Source of the DNA: Psoroptes ovis
Lineage: Eukaryota > Arthropoda > Arachnida > Sarcoptiformes > Psoroptidae
Length of the DNA stretch: 64,000 bases
Direction: 5' to 3'
Assembly: GCA_002943765.1 (NCBI GenBank)
Contig: PQWQ01000009.1
Span: 1,426,001 to 1,490,000 of the forward strand
Positions 13,295 to 24,140 of this stretch are shown here, piece by piece. The notes below the pieces were generated by a model. That model was given only the letters and a program-made list of their open reading frames with translations, was not told the DNA's origin and made no database searches. The translations under genes and the position numbers were made by a program. The stretch's first letter is position 1; each line of letters starts with the position of its first letter.

Positions 13295-13765
13295 TTTATA
13301 TACTAAATTTGTCTTGGTTAATTTTAATTGTAGTCAATGTATGAGTCTAATAACATCACAGTCATCAATCATGGAAAAATCTAGAAAATTAGAGAAGTTT
13401 TCTTTCTTCTTTGATCAATATTGTCATCTCTAATTCACATTCAAGATGAACATTTATCATTCATATTAATAAGATATGATTAAGTGTTCAATCTTAGCAT
13501 AAGAGTAAGTAACAAATTTCGATAAATTTTGAGTTGTCAAAATTTTTTTTTGCCTATTTAAATAGGCGTTTGTCTTGTAGGAAATTTTTTTTTTAATTTT
13601 TCATTTCATGCAGGCAACGTCTTCAAAATTGGCTCGATTTATTATCGATGAATTTGGTAAGTTTTTGTTATTGTTTTGATGTTGTGCAGCATGTTTTAAC
13701 ATTTGTTTTTTCTTCATTTAGTTCCTGATGGTATTATGGCCCAATAAATGTCGAAAGCGATGGTA
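13295..13765 (+). other. TATA-led split unit A (microexon cassette)
   Basis: The TATA-like TTTATATA is at 13295-13302. It is followed by a 20-codon open frame 13371-13433 (starts MEKSRKLEKF), a donor GTAAGT at 13505, a 43-bp exon-like segment 13614-13656 between CAG and GTAAGT, then an acceptor TTTAG at 13721 and TTCCTGATGG. Similar units lie at 15762-16240 and 23588-23830 (plus) and at about 27460-27950 and 20480-20723 (minus). The 20-codon frame survives only in this unit and the 23.6-kb unit; in the other three the ATG reads ATA. It runs head-to-head with pseudogene copy A. It may be a spliced non-coding or micropeptide transcript; expression is not shown. Confidence 0.4.
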
Positions 13766-13774
13766 GGTATTGTC

Positions 13775-14035
13775 TTATTGTAAATTTCCGCGTACTATTG
13801 TCTTTGATTTTTGTGGATTTTTCAAAAATTTCCACGTACTAAAGTCTTTGATTTTTATGAAAATTTCAAAAATTTACACGTACTATAGCCTTAGATTTTT
13901 TCCAAATTTTCAAAAATTGAAAAATTTTGAAGATGGATAGTCTTAGATTTTTTCGAAATTTTCAAAAATTTTGCCGATGGATAGCCTTAGATTATTTCGA
14001 TTTCTTCAAAAATTTCAAAAGACGATAGGCCATTT
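13775..14035. repeat. Minisatellite patch, 43-44 bp type
   Basis: A short array of the same degenerate unit, containing GTACTAAAGTCTTTGATTTT and GATGGATAGCCTTAGATT variants. It is the outer left partner of the right-hand arrays in the giant palindrome. Confidence 0.65.
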
Positions 14036-14150
14036 TAAATTTACAGGTTGTATTTCTATTAATTTTACCCTTAAGGTACTGATTTTTTTTCAAATTTCCA
14101 TCTATATTGATTGATTTCACAAATCATCAAAAATGTTTGAATATGCTTAC

Positions 14151-14180
14151 CATTGTTCGAAATAATTTGATGTTGCCACG
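14151..14180 (-). other. 30-bp exon-like cassette, copy 1
   Basis: On the minus strand, a segment starting CGTGGCAACATC lies exactly between GGCAG and GTAAGC. Copies of identical length occur at 19306-19335 (minus) and 25056-25085 (plus). This looks like a conserved microexon, or a relic of one. Confidence 0.4.
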
Positions 14181-14244
14181 CTGCCAGCCAAATGGAAAAT
14201 AAAAAATCATCTTAAAGACAAATAGGGAAGAAAATTTTTGACTA

Positions 14245-14527
14245 GAGTCATACCTCGCTTAACGCGGGCGATACGTTACTAAAAACCTCAGTGCTAAACG
14301 ATACGAATTTAGCACACAAAATAAGTAAACCGGTACAATGCAAGCGGAAAAAAAATGTGACTAATTTTATCTCATATAATCCCAATTTTCTGTCAACTTT
14401 TTATTTTCAAAAATAATTCTCACGCATAATTCATTGTGAATTCATTATTTTATATCAAATATGAATTTATCAAGTATCGATTTTATGAATTTCATATTAA
14501 TTAGATCATTTTTAAATTTTCATTTTA
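14245..14527 (-). mobile_element. Tigger/pogo element, 3' end fragment
   Basis: This matches, in reverse orientation, the right-hand 300 bp of the Tigger-like element at 63155-63865. It includes the terminal repeat AGTCATACCTCGCTTAACGC preceded by a TA and the subterminal block GTGCTAAACGATACG. The other terminus and all transposase sequence are missing. It sits between the direct repeats of the left palindrome arm. Confidence 0.75.
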
Positions 14528-14559
14528 AATTTAAATTTGAATTTAAATTCATTTTAAAT

Positions 14560-14800
14560 TTCTGAAAAATTTTGACGATGAAATTTTCTCGATTTTTTCC
14601 AGACTTGCGTCGTACTATGGCCTTAAATTTTTGTGAATTTCTCAAAAATTCCCTCGTATTATAGCTTTAGATTACTTCGATTTTTTGAAAAATTCCCACC
14701 TATTATAGGCTTAGATTATCTCGATTTTTTGAAAAATTTTGACGAGGGATAGTTTTAGATTAATTCAATATCTTCAAAAATTTCAAAAGACGATAGGTCA
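14560..14800. repeat. Minisatellite patch, 43-44 bp type
   Basis: Four to five degenerate units with TTTTGACGATG, CGTACTATGG and GACGAGGGATAG, the same family as the arrays at 11.0-11.8 kb and 28.8-30.4 kb. Confidence 0.55.
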
Positions 14801-14859
14801 TTTTAAATTCACAGGTTGTATGTCTGCTAATCTGACCCTTAAGGGACTGATTCTTTTCA

Positions 14860-15115
14860 AATTTCCATCTATATCCTTAAAGGATGCACCTACAGTCTTT
14901 GTACAGATTCATAAAGATCACAACTACAGTCCGTCTACAAATTCCTAAGGGTTACGGTACATGTGACGTTGCCAAATTCCTAAAGCCTACGGTCACAGTT
15001 CATCTCCACATTCCTAAAGGCTACAGCCCCCCTCTATATCCAAATTTCTAAGGCCTACAGTCGCAATCCATCTCCAGATTCCTAAAGGGCCCAGCTACAC
15101 TGCAGTTCGTCAAGT
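14860..15115. repeat. Second short tandem family, about 40-50 bp period
   Basis: The phrase TTCCTAAAGGCTACAG with a following CCATCTCCA recurs about six times with variable spacing. Reverse-complement relatives occur at about 28540-28700 (CTGTAGCC..AGGAATTTGG). It is distinct in sequence from the GACGATGG minisatellite. Confidence 0.5.
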
Positions 15116-15129
15116 TGCCAAGGTTTTTA

Positions 15130-15676
15130 GCTTTGGTTCTTCCTCCAATCGCCAAAGAGTATTCTCCGAATTTCCAAAGATTATAGTCTTGGTTTTTTTT
15201 TGATAAATAAGGAACTTGACGAAGATTTATGTGCAGGCCCAACAACGTCCGGGGATTGCATCTCTTGAAGATCAGCTTCAATGCTCATAATCGATGAATA
15301 ACGTCGGATTAAATCTATCGGTGATAAATATCGCATTGACATAATTCCTGTAGAGGTATATTTCTGTCTCAATACCCTTCAAAATTTCGTCTCAAAATTT
15401 TAGCACATTTTGTGGCTCGTGGTTCGCTCCCAGCCGTCAATAATGATATCAATATTCGTCACTTAGTACGTGTCCAATATAGTCCTGGGATTGCGACTCA
15501 TTACATTCTGATCTAAGGTATGATTTCGATAAATTGGTTATGTCTGCCATGTATACCCTCGATAATCTAGATTGTGGAATTGATGAGCCAAAAATTAATC
15601 TTAATGAATATTAAATTTAACATAGTAAACTTACCATAAGAATTCGTCAGATAAACCAGACTAGCTTTATGATGAT
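15130..15676 (-). pseudogene. Decayed gene-family copy B
   Basis: A 42-bp exon at 15635-15676 between GCAG and GTAAGT leads to a second exon starting at 15566 after CTAG. Peptide blocks in order are MADITNLSKSYLRSE, IGHVLSDE, DEILKGIETEI, SMRYLSPIDLIRRYSS, IEADLQEMQ and AHKSSSSSLF. Several stops and frame changes interrupt it. The serine run and the SMR..LS..DLI block are shared with copy C on the opposite arm in the same frame. No family is recognised beyond the F-box-like start seen in copy A. Confidence 0.5.
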
Positions 15677-15739
15677 CTGCAATGATACATCATAGTTGGT
15701 GGATATGTTGATGGTTGTTTGAATGTTTAATTTTTGACA

Positions 15740-17102
15740 TTTTCCTTCAAAATTCGAGCTGTTTATATACTAAATTTGTCTTGTTAAATTTTAATTGTAG
15801 TCAATGTTAGAGTCTGAAAACATCACAGTCATCAATCATAGAAAAATCTAGAAAATTAGAGAAGTTTTCATTCTTCTTCTTTGATCAATATTGTCATCTC
15901 TAATTCACATTCAAAATGAACATTTATCATTCATATTAATAATATATGATTAAGTGTTCAATCTTAGCATAAGAGTAAGTAACAAATTTTGATAAATTTT
16001 GAGTTGTCAAAATTTTTTTTGCCTATTTAAATAGACATTCGTCTTGAAGAAAATTTTTTCATTTAATTTTTCATTTCATCCAGGCAACATCGATTATTTG
16101 GATTTATTTATTTTCGAAAATTTCAGTAAGTCTTTGTTTTTGTTTGATTATTGTGCAGCATGTTTCAACATGTTTTTTTCTTCATTTAGTTCCTGATGGT
16201 ATTATGGCCCGATATTTACCTCGAAAGCGATGGTAGGTATTGTCTAATCTTTTGATTTGATTGTGGTCTGTCGAAACCCTTTAATTTGTCTGGTTTACCA
16301 CCAAATCAAATGAAAATGAAATGTTTTCTTATTTAAATTTACATTCAAAACATTACATACTTACATACTTACACGACCCAAAATTGTTTACGCTGTTGTC
16401 AATCAAATTTATGGCCCTTGTCTAGCAATATTAGTAGATAGTAGTCTTGGTTTCAATTGCATGCGTATCAATTTTCTTTAGGTATTCTTATTAATAGTTA
16501 TCACCCTTTGATCATTCCAATTTTTTGAATTATTTTATACTTAGCCTTTCTTTGAAGCTCATTAGTTTTGTTACTCTAATTGAATCTAGTGTTAGTGATA
16601 GGATCTTTCATAGTTCCTATGATCTTTGCTTATCTAAAATCATTTGCATGACTCGATAGAATTACTGTTAGTGAAATTTTAAACTATGACTATTATTCCA
16701 TTATTAATTACTAGAGTGCCAAATTTTAGTATTTGTTTAATTATTGTTAGTCATTTGGTCATTGTTTGAGTATTCTCCATTTCAATTGCATGAGTATTAA
16801 TTTTCCTTTTAACCATATCACGATGCAAATGCTAAGGCAGAGCACCTTAATAAAGATTATTATTATTATTATTAATTTACCTTTAGTATTATTATTATTT
16901 GTTATCACACGTTGACCATTTCAATTTTTTTTTTGAATTATTTTATACTTAGCCTTTCTTAGTACCTCTCAGTTTTTATGGTCTTTCCATATCTTTAATC
17001 AGTTGCATGACTTGATAAAACTCCTTTTAGTTTTTGTCCCACCATTGTTAGTCATTTGATCACACTTCTATTTATGTTTCCGATTCACAATTATTTCTAA
17101 AC
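15740..17102 (+). repeat. Outer inverted-repeat arm, left
   Basis: About 1.36 kb that is the reverse complement of 26626-27956 with few differences by eye. It contains TATA-led unit B, the TAAGTATGTAAGTATG-type repeat (here in complement near 16360) and unique AT-rich sequence up to AATTATTTCTAA. The two arms are 9.5 kb apart. Confidence 0.85.
15762..16240 (+). other. TATA-led split unit B
   Basis: It has the order of unit A: TATA at 15762-15769, donor GTAAGT near 15976, a 42-bp exon-like segment 16084-16125 after CAG, and an acceptor TTTAG at 16189 followed by TTCCTGATGG and GTAGGT near 16233. The start codon of the 20-codon frame is changed to ATA, so no micropeptide is expected from this copy. 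Confidence 0.4.
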
Positions 17103-17383
17103 GAGTATTAATTTTACTTAACAATCATATTGTTGAATATTCCCCTTGACCTTTCCAATTTTTTTTTTTTTTTTTTTGATTGACTTGCCAAAACTTTCTA
17201 TTCCCTTGATTTTTTTAGTTATCCCTGTTTTAATCCATCTAAATTTTTTGATATTTTCATTTGTATATATCTAGGGATGGAGACAAATAGATACCCTGAC
17301 TGAGGACGATGGCGACAAATTGGATGGTGGTGGCGGTGGCGACGATGATGGCGGTGGGTACATATTCCAGTATAGTACAAAAA

Positions 17384-17470
17384 GGTAAGTATAACATGGT
17401 AAGTATCATGAGGTAAGTATAAATTAATGTACGGTAAATAAAATTAGGTAAATATAACAAGGTAAGTATT
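17384..17470 (+). repeat. 14-bp array of consensus splice-donor sequence
   Basis: GGTAAGTAT begins at 17384, 17398, 17412 and 17461, with variant copies at 17433 and 17447. The spacing is 14 bp or a simple multiple, apart from one 7-bp shift. GGTAAGTAT is the consensus 5' splice site and is complementary to the 5' end of U1 snRNA. Confidence 0.75.
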
Positions 17471-17486
17471 TTAATTTCTACTAAAC

Positions 17487-18006
17487 CTTACCGACCCGGG
17501 TTGAAAATGGCCTCGAAGGGACCAAATTTTGGTCCTGTAATGGATCGAAATTTCGGTCCCTTCGGGGACATTTTCAACCCGGGAGCTACCCCCTCCCAAC
17601 TGAAATGAGGGGGGTCAGTTGGGAGGGGGTAGTGTGAGGGAGGACGGTAGGGAGGGAGATCGAAAGAGAGGGGAATGGAAGGGGAGTGCAACACCCAGAA
17701 CCCCGAGGCAGAGGGGGGGCCGGACGGATTTTTTGCGTATTTATATATAAAAAAAAGCATAAGGAACTGACAAACCTCCTCCCCTACGCCTCCTCTCCCT
17801 TTCGAATCTCCCTCCCTCTCTTTCCTCTCCCTCGCGATCTCCTCCCAGCCCGTCCTTCCTCACACTACCCCCTCCCAACTGACCCCCCTCATTTCAGTTG
17901 GGAGGGGGTGTCTCCCGGGTTGAAAATGACCCCGAAGGGATCGAAATTTCGATCCAATCAGGGACCAAAATTTGATCCCTTCGGGGCCAAGTTTCGACCC
18001 GGGTTG
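17487..18006. repeat. GC-rich nested palindrome
   Basis: The left part (17487-17650) and right part (17851-18006) are inverted copies. Each holds smaller palindromes such as GACCCGGGTTGAAAATG paired with CATTTTCAACCCGGG, and TACCCCCTCCCAACTGA paired with TCAGTTGGGAGGGGGTA. Open frames read across it arise from the base composition and are not genes. Confidence 0.7.
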
Positions 18007-18028
18007 GAATAGATTAGTTACAATTAAT

Positions 18029-18109
18029 ATACTTACCTTGTTATACTTACCTGATTGTACACACGTTATTATACTTACCTGATTATACTTACCTAAATAT
18101 ACTTACCTT
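18029..18109 (-). repeat. 14-bp splice-donor array, right side of G1
   Basis: ATACTTACC begins at 18029, 18043, 18071, 18085 and 18099 on the plus strand, with a degenerate unit near 18057, so the period is 14 bp. On the minus strand each unit reads GGTAAGTAT. It mirrors the array at 17384-17470 across the GC-rich core. Confidence 0.8.
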
Positions 18110-18737
18110 TTCGCGCCGTCCTCCGCCTCCGCCACCGTCGTCAATTAACTTTTCGCCACCATCTTCGGCCTCGCGTATTTAGCCTCCAACCTTTCTGAAC
18201 CCATCCCTAGAAATATACAAATGAAAGGAATATAATGAGATTCTGATGGATTTCAACTTAGAATAGGGACAAATAAAAGAATCATGGGAAATGAAATGAT
18301 TATACAAATCGAAAGAAAATGGAAAGGTCAAGAGGGATGAATAACAATATTATTATCAAGTAAAATTAATACTCATGCAACTAATGTAGAGAATACTCAT
18401 CTTGAGCTATGAACTGATGACAGGGAACTATTTCTCAAAGGATATTACCTCGTCAAACTATGCTTGACTGTGCGTCATCAAAAATACTTGACTATGCTGT
18501 TTATTATAATTAAATAAAATGTTGGAAATACAATTCAGAATCATTATTATGTGGATAATAATAATGATAAATGTGGACGCGCAGATCTAGTTCAAATGGC
18601 AAGGGTCTTAGTTGTCACAATTATAAGCGTGGTTGCTTAACACCCTATTAAAAATGAACAAAGCTCAAACGTTTCCTAATTGATTAATTGTAAACAACAC
18701 AAGGATTTAGGAATTTTCATAAACATTCTAAATTAAG

Positions 18738-18950
18738 TCAATCTAAACCCAAAATGGGCCATATTGGCTGCATTTTAAGGCGATGAACAATTCTAAAGGG
18801 TGTGGGCCCTGGATAATACATTTGTTCAGCTGTGTTCACAGTTGAAATCATTACCTTGGAATAAATTAATGCAGTGCGAAAGCAGCATGGAATTGAATTA
18901 TGAAGACAATACCTTCCATCCATCCATCCACGAAAACAATAATGATGAGC
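18738..18950 (-). other. Cys-rich open frame, inverted copy 1
   Basis: About 70 codons containing HHYCFRGWMDGRYC, PCCFRTALIYSKVM, STVNTAEQMYYP and IWPILGLD. It has an inverted twin at 25425-25637. By eye the two differ mostly at amino-acid-changing positions (about seven replacement against two silent), so there is no sign of purifying selection. It is probably repeat sequence with a fortuitous open frame. Confidence 0.25.
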
Positions 18951-19305
18951 CCTAATCAAAAAGAATAATGAAAATATTAATAAGAATCATCATTATCATT
19001 ATATCAATAATAAATTTAGGGGCGCTCAGATTTAGAGTTGAGATGGCAAGGGTCTTCTTAGTCAGAATTATACGCTTGGTTTCTTCTTTGCCTAATAACA
19101 TGAAGGGGATAATCCATGATTTTCCTAATCAATAAAAAAATACATGGTCTCAGGAATTTTCATGAACATTCTGAATTGGGATTCACTGAAACTAATGACA
19201 GAGAAGCACTTCTTACATCTAAGCAGGATATTATCTCTTCATGGACTGGGGTTAATAAATGTTGATTGATTTAACAAATCATCAAAAATGTTTGAATATG
19301 CTTAC

Positions 19306-19335
19306 CATTGCTCGAAATAATTTGATGTTGCCACG
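19306..19335 (-). other. 30-bp exon-like cassette, copy 2
   Basis: Minus-strand CGTGGCAACATC..GCAATG lies between GGCAG and GTAAGC. It has the same length and splice signals as the copies at 14151-14180 and 25056-25085. Confidence 0.4.
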
Positions 19336-20189
19336 CTGCCAGCCAAATCGAAAATAAAAAATTAACACCAAGACAAATGCTTATTTAAATAGGCAATAAA
19401 ATTTTGACAACTCATCTTCAAATCAAATTGACATCTAATTGTCACTGGTTTGATTGTGGGTCTGTCCATATAATACGTTATGATTGTGTTGTCAATAGAT
19501 GTCGCGCTTATACTATTTTCATTTGAATTCTTTGAAAATGAATTCATGATTCTTGTCGAATTATTCTTGAAAGATTCATTTTGATTAGATGATAAATGCC
19601 AAAATACATCCATGATTTAAACTGTTTCAAAAATTCAAAAATTAAGATACAATATAAACAAATAAAATAAAGTTTACTTACACATCTTTTGAGGATAATT
19701 AAATTTAATAAGTCCCAGTTTGCGATCAGTGCCCCGATCAACTGGGATGAAATTTCAAAGGGAAATAATCAATTTAAAACAGTGATTACATTATCAAAGA
19801 ATTGGTATTGGGCCGGAAATAGAACCTCAGAAATTTTGACTGAAATGTACCAATATGAGCGGTGATAGAGTTCAAAATGAATTAAATTTAGCCATCATTT
19901 GTGCTCTGGTTTAATCCATGTTTTCATTATGCATTTTTCCATCACCATCGCCTTAGATACGTGTTTTGATCAAAGCCGATGTAAATTCTCCATTGATAAA
20001 TATCATGAGATATAACATTTGCCAGAAAGGCTATCGAAAATTGAAAAATAGACCCTTTAATTTTTTTTCTCCCATCATTTTTTCATTTATAACATTGCTG
20101 CAAAAATAAAATTGAGAAAATTAGTTTACGTTGAACCAAATACAAATTCTACATACCATTAAAATTGAATAGATATAATTGAATTAATT

Positions 20190-20723
20190 GAAGTAAATAA
20201 CGATTCTTGAATTCTAAAAAAAAATAAACAATAATTCACAGCTGTAAATGCAAAATGCAAATACATTTACCGGGAATATTTTCTATGAACATTTTCGGAA
20301 ATTTTATTTTCTTCATACGGCCATCTAAGGATTATCGATTGCATGAGGTAAAGACTAAGTGTTATTAAGCCGGTGTCAAGGCAAAATCTGGTTGACATAG
20401 TACGTCAATGACATTCATCTACAGATGATGGCTGATCAAGACAAAATGACGTATTAATACCAAGTATAAAATTATCAAAATTGTTACTCACTTGTTATGC
20501 TAAGATTGAACACTTAATCATATATTATTAATATGAATGATAAATGTTCATCTTGAATGTGAATTAGAGATGACAATATTGATCTAAGAAGAAAGAAAAC
20601 TTCTCTAATTTTCTAGATTTTTCTATGATTGATGATGATACATGACTGTGATGTTATTGGACTCATACATTGACTACAATTAAAATTTAACAAGACAAAT
20701 TTAGTATAAAAACAGCTCGAATT
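20190..20723 (-). repeat. Innermost inverted arm, left, with TATA-led unit D
   Basis: Reverse complement of 23578-24140. On the minus strand it contains the unit with the weak TATA TTTTTATACT near 20708 and the tail AATATATGATTAAGTG. The 20-codon frame has lost its start here (ATA). The arm also carries ACGTCAATGACATTCATC near 20402. Confidence 0.7.
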
Positions 20724-20802
20724 TTGAGGTAAAGCTTCATTCAAATTATAATTCTTCAGCCATCAACATCTCTGCAAAAAATAATTTAAAATAATTTTTC
20801 AG

Positions 20803-21319
20803 AGTATCAGTCGTTTTAACTGGTTCATCTGCTGAAATCCAATGTTAAGTATATTATGTAAATTCGAAATTTTATGAATAATAATATATTTTCATTTAAT
20901 TACTATAATACAGACGAATTGGATTAATGTTAGATGGCAGAATGTAACTAGGTGTTTATATCGTATTGACCATGGGAAGTGTTTTCTTGAAAACGCTACA
21001 CGAAGCCCTTATTGGACACGTACTTGTCGATCAAGCTGATATTGCTACATTCAACCATGGATAAAGGGATGAAGTTTAAAAGGGTATTGATAATTAAACG
21101 TACTTCAGACAATACTAAAATCGATTGGACTATCATCACTGCCAGAAACCACCAGTTGATCGAAGTCATTTATTAAAGATGATCGTGAAGGGGTGCAGTA
21201 CGAAATCTTATTTGGACACGTACTTAGCGATGTTATTTATGTCTCTATTATCGGCTCGGAGCGAAACACGAGTACACGATCCATTCGGGGCACAGATAGG
21301 CGAGATTCAAGGGCATTGA
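20803..21319 (+). pseudogene. Decayed gene-family copy D
   Basis: A 42-bp exon at 20803-20844 after TTTTTCAG has the same length as in copies A, B and E, but its donor is spoiled (TTAAGT where GTAAGT or GTGAGT is expected). A second exon begins at 20914 after ATACAG and stops after RIGLMLDGRM at 20945-20947. Later fragments ATTGGACACGTACTT and TTGGACACGTACTTAGCGA show relics of the VGH(V/A)L block. It is heavily degraded. Confidence 0.4.
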
Positions 21320-21339
21320 AAGGATGCAACAATTTAGCT

Positions 21340-22940
21340 TAAAGGGCTAGTCACTGGCAGTTATGGTTATTGGTCATCATCAGTTATAATACTTTACAAA
21401 CCATGCTGGAACTAGAGTACTGACTTACCTTCGAGCATGTCGCCACCGTTTTTGGCCCAGCGTATCAACTTTTCATTTCTATCACCATCGAGGCAGTCGT
21501 GAAATGCTCGTTACAATCAATGTCATTTAAACATATTTCTTCACAATTAAAATACACATCAATACATTTGATTGACACACACACACAATGAACATGTGCA
21601 TTTGAAAAATTTAATTCATATTCAATGACACTCATGTACGCATATTTGTGAGGAAATGGATTCTGTCGTGAACATAATTATATTCAGAGAAGGATGATTC
21701 ATGATATATAATTAATATTGATAAAGCCAATAAATATCATCTCAAATCGAGCTTATTTTTTTGGTGATTATTTTGATGATGGTGATGATCGCTTAATTTG
21801 TAATTGAGTTGATGTATTGATGATGATATGTCATTATCTGAATATGAAATTCATTTTGATCAATTGAATCACTTGATTTAGTTAAGTTCGCACTCGAATC
21901 GAATGTTTTTGTTTGTTGGCCCGCCAAATTATTAATAAAAGTGCTGCCATCTACGAAATTTGAGTCGAACTATTTTTTTGGCGCAAATCAACAAAAACAT
22001 TCGATTTGTCAAACATTCGATTTGTTAAAAACATTCGATTCGAACCTGATTTATAAATTTAATTATATTGAATCAATTAATTTAGTTGATCATTTTTGAT
22101 TAATAAAAATTTGAAAAAAATAAAATTACAAATTGTTCATCATTATTATCAATTTAATCGATTGATAAATCAAGCCAATATGTTATGTTATGAATTTATT
22201 GATCGAAATGAACATTTTTATAAATATTTTGTTTCTTCGATATAATATTACCTGGCATAAATTTGAGATAATCAATTAATAATCCATTGAAAGCGATTTG
22301 CTTTATCAGATTATAGATCAGGTATTGAATCTGTTTTCTTATTTTCAATTTACTAATGACAGGTTTTTGTGTTTTTTTCACGTTAACAGATGAAGATTGT
22401 TCAATTTGTTCAATTTCAATTTAATCAAGTTGATAAAAAACTGATTTTTCAATGATTAAGAAATTGATCATGAAAAGTATAAAATAATCAGATTATCATC
22501 AATCAAAAGATAACCATAACCAAGCAGACATGGCAGGAATGAATGCGTCTAAATGATCATTCAAAATATCAATATCAATCATCATTTGATTTCATTCACC
22601 AATGATGGACTTCATTGGAATTCATACTCAGGTATTTTCAATTAAATCAAAAAAAAACTTTATTTACAATTTTAAAATGATAGTTATACAGTAATTAAAG
22701 TTTTTATTCGTGGTTTTTGAATAGGTTTTCATAGTTTTGAATGTAATTATAAACCGTAAAATTACGAAATTCAATTTTGAAACTACGAAAATCAATTTCC
22801 AAATTCCGAATCAAAATTTGAAACCCCGTATATTCACGCTAATTTATGAATGCTAATTTCAATTGGTTTAATTCAAGTTTATTTTTTTTTAATAATCAAT
22901 TATTTTATTTATATTTAGATTGTATTTTAATTTTCTGAAA
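21340..22940. other. Unpaired centre of the giant palindrome
   Basis: This spacer shows no arm-to-arm match. It contains a local hairpin (TCGAATGTTTTTGTTTGTTG near 21898 against CAACAAAAACATTCGATT near 21989) and three direct copies of AACATTCGATT near 21997-22043. I see no gene; the open frames at 21125-21319 and 22196-22381 are not supported. Confidence 0.45.
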
Positions 22941-23128
22941 CAGTTTAAATCATGGATGTATTTGGGCGAATTTTTTACGGATAGCTAACTATCAATGGGA
23001 ACTATCGATCGGCTGTTGAGAGTAACTATACATAGAATCTTGACCCGTGAGGTATCCAAATTTCATTACCGATTTGAATGATAACCTATTTTCTTGATTT
23101 TTTCTATCTCGATTTTCTTTTCATACAG

Positions 23129-23171
23129 GCATCATCTTATAATTGGCTCCAATTCATTTCCGAAGAATTCG
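23129..23171 (+). other. 43-bp exon-like cassette
   Basis: It lies between TACAG and GTAAGT. In the reading frame shared with the 43-bp segment of unit A (13614-13656) it reads ASSYNWLQFISEEF against ATSSKLARFIIDEF. The bases have clearly diverged while length, acceptor and donor are kept. Confidence 0.4.
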
Positions 23172-23239
23172 GTAAGTCTGTTATATTGTTTGATGTTATG
23201 CAGCACCTTTTAAAATTGTTCTTAACCAGTGGTCATTGT

Positions 23240-23499
23240 TGCTCGTAATTCGCCTCTAGCTGACAGTGTTTAAATTTGTCTCCCCGCCAAATTCGTGTCC
23301 AAGAATGTCCCGGTCAAGCGCTAACTTCAAGCTCCAATGTATGGTATTAATTAATTCGTTCGATCTGCCAACGAAAAGATCACCAATAATCTAAATTGTG
23401 AAATTGATGAGTATAAATTAGTATTTAACAATTTTAGTTTAAATATAACATATTTACCTTTAGGTTTCGACTGATAAACTAATTATATTGTTTAATGCT
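23240..23499 (-). pseudogene. Decayed gene-family copy E
   Basis: A 42-bp exon at 23458-23499 lies between GCAG and GTAAAT. The next exon, after TTTAG, reads LLVIFSLADRTN and then stops. Further down, CTTGGACACGAATTTGGCG matches the GHVLGDE block at base level. It is degraded but keeps the exon length. Confidence 0.4.
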
Positions 23500-23577
23500 C
23501 TGCAAAAACATTTCAAGTTTTTTGAACAGATTTTGATGGTTGTTTCGTTTTGAAATTGAATGATAATTTCCACCAAA

Positions 23578-24140
23578 ATTCGAGCTGTTTATATACTAAA
23601 TTTGTCTTGGTTAATTTTAATTGTAGTCAATGTATGAGTCTAATAACATCACAGTCATCAATCATGGAAAAATCGAGCAAATTGGAGAAGTTTTCTGTCT
23701 TCTATGATCAATATTGTCGTCTCTAATTCAAATTCAAGATGAACATTTATCATTCATATTAATAATATATGATTAAGTGTTCAATCTTAGCATAAGAGTA
23801 AGTACCAATTTTGATTAATTTATACTTAGTATTAATACGTCATTTTGTCCTAACCAGTCGTCATCTGTTGATGAATGTCATTGACGTACTGTTTCTACCA
23901 GAATTTGCTATGATACCGGCTTCATAATACATAGTCTCCACCTTATACAATTCAGAACCCTTAGATGGCAGTATGAACAAAATAAAATTTACAAAAATGT
24001 TCGAAGAAAATATTACTGGTAATTTTACAGCTGGTTTTTGAAGAATTATTATTTATTTTTGATAATTCAAGAATTTAGCATCATTATATCCACCGATTCA
24101 ATTAATTATCTTTATTCAATTTTCTTAAAATTCAAAGACT
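23578..24140 (+). repeat. Innermost inverted arm, right, with TATA-led unit E
   Basis: It has TATA at 23588-23595 and an intact 20-codon frame 23664-23726 (MEKSSKLEKF..), which differs from that of unit A by a few changes, plus the tail AATATATGATTAAGTG and the donor GTAAGT near 23800. It pairs with 20190-20723 in inverse orientation. Confidence 0.65.

Larger units (their letters stand above)
17270..18220. repeat. GC-rich palindromic element G1
   Basis: A composite inverted element whose two outer arms both start at TCTAGGGATGG/CCATCCCTAGA. Inside them come purine-rich GGTGG/GGCGG tracts, then 14-bp repeat arrays, then a very GC-rich core. The core stands out sharply from the surrounding AT-rich DNA. 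A second, partly truncated copy lies at 26040-26625. No transposase or known terminal motif is visible, and the class is unknown. Confidence 0.6.
18400..19640 (+). repeat. Inner inverted-repeat arm, left
   Basis: Reverse-complement partner of 24800-25900. The shared blocks run from the ATTGTGTTGTCAATAGATGTC region near 19490 out to GAACTGATGACAGGGAACTA near 18415. The symmetry point agrees with the other arm pairs at about 22.15-22.2 kb. Confidence 0.8.

Noticed and set aside
17488..18012. Pro-rich open frames on both strands of the GC-rich palindrome (also 26245-26657)
   Set aside because: Open frames exist on both strands at once, follow the purine/pyrimidine tracts, and mirror each other because the DNA is palindromic. 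They have no start context or splice partner.
18029..18109. U1 snRNA gene
   Set aside because: Only the first 11 bases match U1. The following stem-loop sequence is absent, and the motif is a tandem repeat.
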